NCBI GenBank assembly: GCA_943327755.2 | Contig: CALPYF020000021.1 | Location: forward strand, 1-64,000 | Length of the DNA: 64,000 bases | Direction of reading: 5' to 3' | From: Deinococcus hopiensis KR-140 | GTDB lineage: Bacteria; Deinococcota; Deinococci; Deinococcales; Deinococcaceae | In this document: piece by piece, positions 57,223-64,000 of the stretch | Numbering within the stretch: the stretch's first letter is position 1 | Layout of the letters: each line of letters opens with the position of its first letter | Translations under genes and position numbers: made by a program | The notes under the pieces: generated by a model | The model's database searches: none | Seen by the model: only the letters and a program-made list of their open reading frames with translations | Told to the model about the DNA's origin: nothing

Positions 57223-57750
57223 TCAGGTGGACGTGGGCACCCAGAAGCGCAGGATGGGTCTGGGGTGGTCCGGCACCACGAACTGGCCTTCCAGCACGCC
57301 GCCGTTCTTCTCGATGGTGCGGCGCGAGCCGGTGTTGTCCGCGTCGCAGGTCACAAGGGCCGACTCGATGCCCAGTTGCCGGGCGCGGCGCAGCGATCCG
57401 GCGAGGATGCGGGTGGCGTGCCCCTGGCGGCGGGCGCCGGGGCGGACCTCGTAGCCGATGTGACCGCCGAATTCGCGCAGGCGGGCGTTCAGGGTGTGGC
57501 GGATGCTGGCGCGGCCCAGGTAGGTGCTCCCGTCCACCAGCCACAGGTACTCGGAGTGCACGAAGCCCTCGGGGAGGGCGTGGCCCGGCTCGAAGCGGCG
57601 CAGGTGCGCCAGGAAGGCCGGGAAGTCACGTTCCATGTCGGCCACGTCGAAGCTGAGGGTGTCGCCCAGGCCGCTGCCGGTGGCCTGCGCCTCGCGCACG
57701 GCGTCCAGGAAGCTCGCCTTGAACTGTTCGTTGGGGGGCACCAGGTCCAT
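57223..57750 (-). CDS. GNAT-family N-acetyltransferase
   Basis: A 175-residue acetyltransferase. The acetyl-CoA motif is YEVRPGARRQGHATRIL (about residues 100-116; R-x2-G-x-A). VTCDADNTGSRRTIEKNGG is the usual later GNAT segment. The substrate is unknown. TAGGGT lies five bases before the ATG (leaderless layout). It is divergent from lipB. Confidence 0.85.
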   Translation of the reverse strand: MDLVPPNEQFKASFLDAVREAQATGSGLGDTLSFDVADMERDFPAFLAHLRRFEPGHALPEGFVHSEYLWLVDGSTYLGRASIRHTLNARLREFGGHIGYEVRPGARRQGHATRILAGSLRRARQLGIESALVTCDADNTGSRRTIEKNGGVLEGQFVVPDHPRPILRFWVPTST

Positions 57751-57856
57751 ACCTCACCCTAGGGCGCGGCACGGCGTCTACTCTTAGCCAGATGGCGCAG
57801 CGCTCACCCGTGGCGTCCGGGCCGTACGGACGGGCTCGACCAGCGCGGGGCGCAGG

Positions 57857-57879
57857 ATTCACCACGCGGCGTGGTGAAT
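57857..57879. promoter_or_regulatory. Perfect 23-base dyad between the GNAT gene and lipB
   Basis: ATTCACCACGC and GCGTGGTGAAT are exact complementary arms around a single central G. It lies 84 bases upstream of lipB and about 50 bases before the lipB -10 box. It is long enough to be an operator for a dimeric regulator. Confidence 0.5.
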
Positions 57880-57906
57880 ACCGGGCAGACTCCCGCCCAG
57901 GGCACG

Positions 57907-57934
57907 TTAAAAGGCCCCGGCACGGACGTACAAT
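57907..57934 (+). promoter_or_regulatory. lipB promoter
   Basis: TTAAAA (57907-57912) and TACAAT (57929-57934) are spaced by 16 bases. The -10 box is six bases before the lipB ATG, so the message is probably leaderless. Confidence 0.55.
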
Positions 57935-57940
57935 CGCCGC

Positions 57941-58660
57941 ATGACCGCCTCCCCCTTCGCCGTCCGGGACCTCGGCGTGACGCCGTACCGGGACGCCTGG
58001 GACCTCCAGAAAACCCTGCACGCGCAGGTGGCCGCCGGGAACGCCCCGCCCACCCTCCTGCTCGTGGAACACCCGCCCGTCCTCACGCTGGGCCGCAAGG
58101 CGCGCGAGGGCACCAACATTATCGTCACCCGCGACTACCTGCACGCGCAGGGCATCGAGGTGCTGGAGGTCGAACGTGGCGGGGACGTCACTTACCACGG
58201 CCCCGGCCAGCTCGTCGCGTACGCCATCTTCCCCGTCGGCCGCCGGGTCGCGGACTTCCTGCGCCTGCTCGAACAGGCGACCATCACGGCCCTGCACGAC
58301 CTGGGCCTGGAGGACGCCCGCCCCAACCCCGGCTACGCCGGCGTGTACGTCACCGCGCGGGACGTGAACGGCCTGACGTACGATCAGAAGATCGCGTCGT
58401 TCGGCGTCGCGGTGCAGCGCCACGTCGCCCTGCACGGCCTCGCGCTGAACGTGAACGCGAACCTGCAGCACTTCGACCTGATCGTCCCCTGCGGCCTGAC
58501 GCAGACGCACATGACCAGCGTGCAGCGCGAGTACGACCTGCGCGGCCTGAACAGAGCGGCCAGCATGCAGGCGGCCAAAGACGCCCTGACGCGCGCCTTC
58601 CACACCACCTTCGCCCAGTACGACTGGACGCTGCCCACCCCCGCGGCAGCCGGGAGCTGA
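57941..58660 (+). CDS. lipB: Lipoyl(octanoyl) transferase
   Basis: Transfers octanoyl from acyl-carrier protein to lipoyl-domain lysines, the first step of protein lipoylation. A 239-residue protein with VEHPPVLTLGRKA, the family signature RGGDVTYHGPGQLVAYAI (about residues 78-95, substrate pocket), KIASFGVAVQRHVALHGLALN and a catalytic Cys in IVPCGLTQTHMTSV. lipA follows after four bases, so both steps are in one operon. Confidence 0.96.
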   Translation: MTASPFAVRDLGVTPYRDAWDLQKTLHAQVAAGNAPPTLLLVEHPPVLTLGRKAREGTNIIVTRDYLHAQGIEVLEVERGGDVTYHGPGQLVAYAIFPVGRRVADFLRLLEQATITALHDLGLEDARPNPGYAGVYVTARDVNGLTYDQKIASFGVAVQRHVALHGLALNVNANLQHFDLIVPCGLTQTHMTSVQREYDLRGLNRAASMQAAKDALTRAFHTTFAQYDWTLPTPAAAGS

Positions 58661-58664
58661 ACCC

Positions 58665-59651
<987 letters not shown>

Positions 59652-59663
59652 GCCCCAGACCTC

Positions 59664-59698
59664 AGCCCGCCGGACGCGCCCACGCGCCCCGGCGGGCT
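59664..59698 (+). terminator. Terminator after lipA
   Basis: AGCCCGCCGG (59664-59673) pairs with CCGGCGGGCT (59689-59698). There is no T-run. Confidence 0.6.
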
Positions 59699-59762
59699 GA
59701 ACCCTTATCCCGTAATGCCCCCGTAACGGGCGGCGCCGACCCTGTGGGCAGGAGGTTTCACC

Positions 59763-60626
59763 ATGACCACCCCCCTGCTCGTGAAGGACGCCATGCACGC
59801 CCGCGCGGTCACGCTCTCGCCCCACAGCACCCTGACAGACGCCGTGGTCACCATGCAGGAACTGCGCGTCAAGCGCCTGCCGGTCGTGCAGGACGGCCGC
59901 GTGGTCGGGATCGTCACGGACGGCGAGGTGCACCGCGCGCTGCCCACCCTGAGCGAGGGTCTGACACCGTGGGCGTTCACGGACCGCGTGGGGCGCGTGC
60001 GGGCGCGGGACATCATGCGCCACCCGGTCCTGACGGTCACGCCCGACGCGGCCCTGACGGCGGCGCTGCGGCTGATGCTGGACCGGCGCGTGGGCGGCCT
60101 GCCCGTCGTGGACGAGGACAGCGACCTGCGCGGCATGCTGACCCTGACGGACGTCCTGCGCGCCGAGGGCCGCGCCGCGCGGCTGCACTGGGGCGCGGTC
60201 GAGCAGCACATGACCAGGGGCGTCGTGACCGTCACGCCCGGCACGCCCGCCAGCGAGGCCGCCGCCACGCTGAAGGTCACGCGCCTGCACGTCCTGCCCG
60301 TCGTGCAGGGCAGCCAGCTGCGCGGCGTGCTGCACGAGAAGGACCTCACGGCTGCCGTGGACCGCGCCGGGGCCACGCACGGGCCCACCGTCCTGGCCGA
60401 TCAGTTCTTCCTGAGTGGCCTCACGGCCGCCGACCTGATGCGCCCCCCCACCGGGTACGTCACCGAGAGCGTTCCCATGCGTGACGCGCTGACGCGCATG
60501 CTGGACCTGGACGTGCACGGCCTGCCGGTCATCACGGAGGACGGGGACCTGCTGGGCGTCGTGACGATCAGTGACGTGATCCGCACCGTGCTGGGCGAGA
60601 GCGTGAGCGGCGGCGTCCCCACGTAA
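59763..60626 (+). CDS. Protein of four CBS domains
   Basis: A 287-residue protein composed of two CBS pairs, with repeats starting VKDAMHARAVTL, ARDIMRHPVLTV, VEQHMTRGVVTV and AADLMRPPTGYV. CBS pairs bind adenine nucleotides such as AMP, ATP or SAM and act as energy sensors. No enzyme domain is attached, so it may regulate a partner protein. GGAGG six bases upstream sets the start. An intrinsic terminator follows, shared with the convergent tRNA gene. Confidence 0.88.
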   Translation: MTTPLLVKDAMHARAVTLSPHSTLTDAVVTMQELRVKRLPVVQDGRVVGIVTDGEVHRALPTLSEGLTPWAFTDRVGRVRARDIMRHPVLTVTPDAALTAALRLMLDRRVGGLPVVDEDSDLRGMLTLTDVLRAEGRAARLHWGAVEQHMTRGVVTVTPGTPASEAAATLKVTRLHVLPVVQGSQLRGVLHEKDLTAAVDRAGATHGPTVLADQFFLSGLTAADLMRPPTGYVTESVPMRDALTRMLDLDVHGLPVITEDGDLLGVVTISDVIRTVLGESVSGGVPT

Positions 60627-60649
60627 ACCCACCTCCGATACGACGAAAG

Positions 60650-60679
60650 AACCCCGTCACTGACGGGGTTTCTCTTTCT

Positions 60680-60680
<1 letters not shown>
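60650..60680. terminator. Bidirectional terminator between the CBS gene and tRNA-Ile
   Basis: AACCCCGTC (60650-60658) pairs with GACGGGGTT (60662-60670). On the plus strand TCTCTTTCTT follows, and on the minus strand CTTTCGT follows. Confidence 0.8.
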
Positions 60681-60756
<76 letters not shown>

Positions 60757-60862
60757 GCACCTGTTGTCCTTCGCGCTGTCCTCTCGGGCAGGCGGGCATA
60801 AATGTATCAGGGGGTCTTCATCCTGTCAACACCTGCGGGCCTGGGCCGGGGGACGGGGGGCC
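60757..60862. other. Gap between tRNA-Ile and dgt
   Basis: About 105 bases with the likely tRNA promoter (an AT-rich stretch ATAAATGTATCA near 60800) and the 3' untranslated end of dgt. No gene is seen. Confidence 0.5.
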
Positions 60863-61993
60863 TTAGCGGGGCCAGAGGGTGGCGGGGCCGCCGGGGGTAA
60901 TAGTGGCGTGGGTGTCCAGCGCGTAGCGGTCGGTCATGCCGCTGAGGTAGTCGCAGGTGGCGCGCGGCTGGCCTTCGCTGGCGGCCAGGGCGCGGTAGGT
61001 GGGCGGGAGCATGCTGGGGCGGTTCATCAGGGCGTGGTACAGGCTCTGGAGGACCTGGGTGGCCTGTTCGACCTGCATCTCGACCCGCCAGTGGCGGTAG
61101 AGGTGTTCGCGCAGGAAGGTGCCGGTGTCGCGCAGCAGGGCGCGCATGTCGGGGCTGTACGTGATGAGGCGGGTGGGCTGCGCGCGGACCTCGGCGGGGG
61201 TGGTGACGCCACTTGCCCTGATGCTGGCGTGGCTGGCGTGCGTAAGGTCCTTGATCAGCCAGCCGAGAAGCTGGCGGTGCAGGGTGCGGCGACCCTGTTC
61301 GCTCAGGTCGTGGCCGTGCACGCCGGCGCGGCGGGTGAGTTCGGCCCACAGGGGCAGGTCGGCCAGCTGCGCGGGGGTGATCAGGCCGCTGCGCAGGCCG
61401 TCATCGAGGTCGTGCGCGGTGTACGCCAGGGCGTCGGCGGCGTCCACGAGCTGCGCTTCCAGGCTGGGCTGGCCCAGGCCCGCGCGGTGGTGTTTGTTCA
61501 GGCCGTCCAGGGTGTCGTGCGTGAGGTTCAGGCCCGGGTACTCGCCCTTGGGGTGTTCGAGCAGCGTGACGATGCGCCGCGCCTGGAGGTTGTGGTTGAA
61601 GCCGCCCTCGCCTTCCAGGAGTTGGTTCAGCACGCGTTCCCCGGCGTGCCCGAACGGGGGGTGCCCGAGGTCGTGGGCGAGGGCGATGGTCTCGGAGAGC
61701 GTCTCGTTCAGGCCGAGGCTCAGGGCGACGCTGCGCGCGACCTGCTGCACTTCCAGGGTGTGGGTCAGGCGGGTGCGGTAGTGGTCCCCGGCGGCCGAGA
61801 GGAACACCTGCGTCTTGGCTTCCAGGCGGCGGAAGGCGGTGGTGTGCAGCACCCGGTCGCGGTCCTTCTGGAAGGCGGTGCGGGTCTCGCTTTCGCCTTC
61901 TGCGTGTTCGCGTCCGCCGTGGTCGCGGCTGAGGGTGGCGGTGGGGGCCAGGGTGGCGGCCTCGCGCGCTTCCAGGTCGGGGCGGGTGAACAT
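60863..61993 (-). CDS. dNTP triphosphohydrolase (dGTPase-like)
   Basis: A 376-residue HD-domain enzyme that removes triphosphate from dNTPs and so influences nucleotide pools. HTLEVQQVARSV and ALAHDLGHPPFGHAGE (about residues 80-115) carry the HD metal site, and RTRLTHTLEV precedes it. DALAYTAHDLDD further on supplies another metal ligand. It is the dGTPase (dgt) type 2 group; the preferred nucleotide is not certain. TACACT (62000-62005) lies six bases before the ATG (leaderless). The Nudix-ribF genes are divergent. Confidence 0.92.
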   Translation of the reverse strand: MFTRPDLEAREAATLAPTATLSRDHGGREHAEGESETRTAFQKDRDRVLHTTAFRRLEAKTQVFLSAAGDHYRTRLTHTLEVQQVARSVALSLGLNETLSETIALAHDLGHPPFGHAGERVLNQLLEGEGGFNHNLQARRIVTLLEHPKGEYPGLNLTHDTLDGLNKHHRAGLGQPSLEAQLVDAADALAYTAHDLDDGLRSGLITPAQLADLPLWAELTRRAGVHGHDLSEQGRRTLHRQLLGWLIKDLTHASHASIRASGVTTPAEVRAQPTRLITYSPDMRALLRDTGTFLREHLYRHWRVEMQVEQATQVLQSLYHALMNRPSMLPPTYRALAASEGQPRATCDYLSGMTDRYALDTHATITPGGPATLWPR

Positions 61994-62043
61994 GCGCGCA
62001 GTGTATGACCGTGCGGGGGCGGGTGCATTACAGTTGCCGGAAG

Positions 62044-62571
62044 ATGACCGGCGAGACGACGGGTGGGACGAGGGTGGTGTATGACGGGCGGATCGTGCGC
62101 CTGGAACTCTTAGGCGGCAAGTGGGAGGTGGTGCGGCACGCGGACGCGGTGGCGATCCTGGCCCTGAACGAGTCCGGGGAGATGCTGCTGGTCCGCCAGG
62201 AGCGCCGGGCGGTGGGGGCGTTCACGGTGGAGGCCCCGGCCGGGCTGATCGATCCCGGCGAGACGCCCGAGCAGGCGGCGCGGCGCGAGTTGCAGGAGGA
62301 GGCGGGTCTGGACGGCGACGTGACGCTGTTCACGCGCTTCTACGCCAGCCCTGGGTTCTGCGACGAGTTCCTGTACGTGTTCGAGGCGACGAACCTCCGC
62401 GAGAGCAAACTGCCGCACGACGAGGACGAGGAGGGGATCGAGGTGCTGTGGCTACCGCCCGCGCAGGTGCTGGCGGGGCTGCGGGACGGCTCGCTGGTGG
62501 GCAGCGCGTCCACCGTGGCGGCCGCCATGCACGCCGTGATCCTGCTCGCGGGCCGCCCGGGGGGCGCGTGA
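62044..62571 (+). CDS. Nudix hydrolase (ADP-ribose pyrophosphatase-like)
   Basis: A 175-residue Nudix enzyme. GLIDPGETPEQAARRELQEEAGL (about residues 71-93) is the Nudix box. The pattern AILALNESGEMLLVRQERRAVG and the C-terminal YASPGFCDEFLYVFEA match ADP-ribose pyrophosphatases, which split ADP-ribose to AMP and ribose 5-phosphate. ATG 62044 follows TACAGT (62029-62034) by nine bases. The stop overlaps the ribF start (GTGA), so it is co-translated with flavin synthesis. Confidence 0.87.
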   Translation: MTGETTGGTRVVYDGRIVRLELLGGKWEVVRHADAVAILALNESGEMLLVRQERRAVGAFTVEAPAGLIDPGETPEQAARRELQEEAGLDGDVTLFTRFYASPGFCDEFLYVFEATNLRESKLPHDEDEEGIEVLWLPPAQVLAGLRDGSLVGSASTVAAAMHAVILLAGRPGGA

Positions 62572-63464
62572 AGACGTACGTGTCGCCCGGCCAGCGCCCG
62601 GATACCGCCACGGTGGTCGCGGTCGGGTCGTTCGACGGGGTGCACCTGGGGCATCAGGCCCTGATCGCGCAGCTGAAGGCCAAGGCGCGCGAGCACCGGG
62701 TGCCCAGCGTGGTGTACACCTTCGATCCGCCCACGCGGGTGCTGACGCAGGGCGTGGAGTTCCTGTCCACCCTCCCGGAGAAGCTGGACCTGCTGGCCCG
62801 CTACGGCGTGGACGAGACCATCGCGGCGGCCTTCACGCCGGAGTTCGCGTCCCGCCCGAAGGAGGCGTTCCTGGATGACCTGCGCCTCCTGCGCCCGCGC
62901 GCGATCGTCGTCGGCGAGGACTTCCACTTCGGGCGGGGCCGCGCCGGGAGTGCCGCGGACCTGCGCGAGGTCGCGCCGGAGGTCGTCGTGGTGCCCATCC
63001 ACGGTCTGAGCGGCGAGGACATCAAGAGCACCCGCGTGCGCGAGTACCTCAAGAGCGGCGACGTGGACGGCGCGCGCCGCCTGCTGGGCCGCCACTACGA
63101 CGCGCAGGGCGTGGTCGTGCAGGGCGACCAGCTGGGCCGCACCATCGGCTGGCCCACCGCGAACATCCGCGTGCCGGACGGCAAGGCCCTACCGCTGGGC
63201 GTATTCGCCGTCGTCGCCGTGGGCGATCACGCGCGCTGGCACGGCATGGCGAACGTCGGCTTCCGCCCCACCGTGAACGGCACGGACCGCCGCTTCGAGG
63301 TGCACCTGTTCGACTACAGCGGCGACCTGTACGGGCAGGAGTTGCAGATCAAGTTCTTCGCGCACCTGCGCGGCGAGCAGAAATTCGGCGGCCTGGACGA
63401 ACTCAAGGCTCAGATCGCCCGCGACGCGCAGGCGGCCCGCGACGCCCTGAAAGACGTCCGGTAA
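62568..63464 (+). CDS. ribF: Bifunctional riboflavin kinase/FAD synthetase
   Basis: Phosphorylates riboflavin to FMN and adenylates FMN to FAD. The N-terminal FAD-synthetase half has VVAVGSFDGVHLGHQALI (about residues 15-32) and the STRVREYL loop. The C-terminal kinase half has GRTIGWPTANI and VNGTDRRFEVHLFDY. At 298 residues the size is standard. The GTG start overlaps the upstream Nudix stop. An interspersed repeat follows. Confidence 0.96.
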   Translation: MKTYVSPGQRPDTATVVAVGSFDGVHLGHQALIAQLKAKAREHRVPSVVYTFDPPTRVLTQGVEFLSTLPEKLDLLARYGVDETIAAAFTPEFASRPKEAFLDDLRLLRPRAIVVGEDFHFGRGRAGSAADLREVAPEVVVVPIHGLSGEDIKSTRVREYLKSGDVDGARRLLGRHYDAQGVVVQGDQLGRTIGWPTANIRVPDGKALPLGVFAVVAVGDHARWHGMANVGFRPTVNGTDRRFEVHLFDYSGDLYGQELQIKFFAHLRGEQKFGGLDELKAQIARDAQAARDALKDVR

Positions 63465-63479
63465 ACGTGCTGCTGTCCA

Positions 63480-63543
63480 GGCTCCCCTCTCCTGCGGAGC
63501 TTTGCAAGTCGAGGGGAGCTGTCGGCGCAGACGACGGAGGGGT
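63480..63543. repeat. Interspersed double-hairpin repeat, copy C
   Basis: GCTCCCCTC (63481-63489) pairs with GAGGGGAGC (63511-63519) around an interposed stretch CTGCGGAGCTTTGCAAG, then TGTCGGCGCAGACGACGGAGGGGT. Same orientation as copy B, opposite to copy A. It lies between ribF and the convergent DUF6174 gene. Confidence 0.65.
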
Positions 63544-63561
63544 TCAGCCGCCCGGGGGCCC

Positions 63562-64000
63562 TCAGTTCACGGTGAAGTTGCTGATGTTCCACTCGCCGAA
63601 GCCGTCCAGGATGCCCTCGTCGCCGAGGCCGGACGCGAAGCGGGTGGGGTACCCGTAGGTGGGGTCGAAGGTCTGCCGGACGATGGGGCAGGGGGCTTTC
63701 GCCTGGGCTTTCAGGGTGGCGGCCATCTCGTCGAAGCGGGCGTCCATGGTGCGCGCGGACAGGGCGGGGTTCACGGTGCCCTCCTGCCCGGGGGCCAGGG
63801 AGGTGCGGGTCACGCGGCCGCCGCTGACGGTGACGCGGGTGCCGGGGAACAGGACGGGCGCGGCGATCTGGTTCACGTCGTAGGTGTAGTTCGTGGGGCG
63901 CTGGCTGGCCCACAGGGCGCGGGCCTGGGTCAGCTGGGCGTTCAGGGCCTTGAAGTCGGGGCGGACGTACCCGGCGCGGCAGCCGAACGGGGCGGTGGTG
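63562..64000 (-). CDS. DUF6174-domain protein, partial
   Basis: The 3' part of a gene whose start lies beyond the right window edge. At least 146 residues are read, from TTAPFGCRAGY (near 63999) to the stop at 63562. The order NAQLTQARALWASQRPTNYTYDVNQIA, MDARFDEMAATLKAQA and TFDPTYGYPTRFASG, with the C-terminal NISNFTVN, matches the DUF6174 family: a small domain found in predicted lipoproteins and secreted proteins. The function is unknown. Confidence 0.75.
   Translation of the reverse strand, partial: TTAPFGCRAGYVRPDFKALNAQLTQARALWASQRPTNYTYDVNQIAAPVLFPGTRVTVSGGRVTRTSLAPGQEGTVNPALSARTMDARFDEMAATLKAQAKAPCPIVRQTFDPTYGYPTRFASGLGDEGILDGFGEWNISNFTVN

Overview
The window is a chromosomal segment of a Deinococcus-type bacterium. 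The reasons are the very high G+C, the many start codons preceded at 5-10 bases by a TANNNT hexamer (leaderless-type promoters, common in Deinococcus), the Thermus/Deinococcus-style long isocitrate dehydrogenase, an OXA1-type YidC with a lipoprotein signal, and the overall gene content. It is mostly ordinary core and niche-adaptation chromosome. There is no CRISPR array, prophage or plasmid module. The only mobile sequences seen are a broken IS4-family transposase at the left edge and short palindromic intergenic repeats.

Layout. 1-1.1 kb: IS4 transposase remnant. 1.1-3.7 kb: NeuD-like acetyltransferase, small winged-helix regulator, icd. 3.8-6.9 kb: P1B-4 metal-exporting ATPase under an apparent operator-promoter, a haem-binding protein, a disordered small protein. 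7-9.7 kb (minus): rpmH-rnpA-yidD-yidC. 9.7-12.4 kb: comEA-comEC for DNA uptake. 12.5-15.6 kb (minus): MarR-MFS efflux pair and two overlapping Nudix hydrolases. 15.7-22.2 kb: a thiamine locus with TPP riboswitch, thiB, thiP, a helix-hairpin-helix glycosylase-like gene, thiQ, an unknown secreted protein and thiN. 22.3-30 kb: a lipoprotein hydrolase, yvcK-rapZ, metG with a methionine-rich leader, and a leishmanolysin-like protease. 30-40 kb: TetR, PQQ-like propeller, class III aminotransferase and kamA divergent from an Lrp regulator, DUF1801, DinB and unknown secreted proteins. 40-44.4 kb: phosphatase-SPFH-NfeD operon, twin-ABC ModF-like protein, DcrB-like protein. 44.6-54 kb: a seven-gene polyol operon divergent from its LacI regulator. 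54-64 kb: two HAD hydrolases, rplS, a helical protein, GNAT, lipB-lipA, a four-CBS protein, tRNA-Ile(GAT), dgt, Nudix-ribF and a partial DUF6174 gene.

How the genes work together. The thiamine locus imports thiamine (ThiBPQ) under TPP control and pyrophosphorylates it (ThiN). The polyol locus imports a polyol through a substrate-binding protein and two permeases, oxidises it with three dehydrogenases and phosphorylates xylulose; its transport ATPase is not encoded here. The lipB-lipA pair makes protein-bound lipoate. rpmH-rnpA-yidD-yidC joins ribosome, tRNA-processing and membrane-insertion functions.

The most interesting signals are: a 13-codon leaderless ORF with four Met codons upstream of metG, with mutually exclusive downstream pairings (a possible attenuator); a 133-155 bp palindromic element present twice, each time between convergent genes, with interchangeable hairpins; a second interspersed double-hairpin repeat seen three times; paired LacI operators 77 bp apart; a G-quadruplex motif before thiP; and a YidC that seems to be lipid-anchored. 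All function calls rest on reading motifs by eye. No database search was run.
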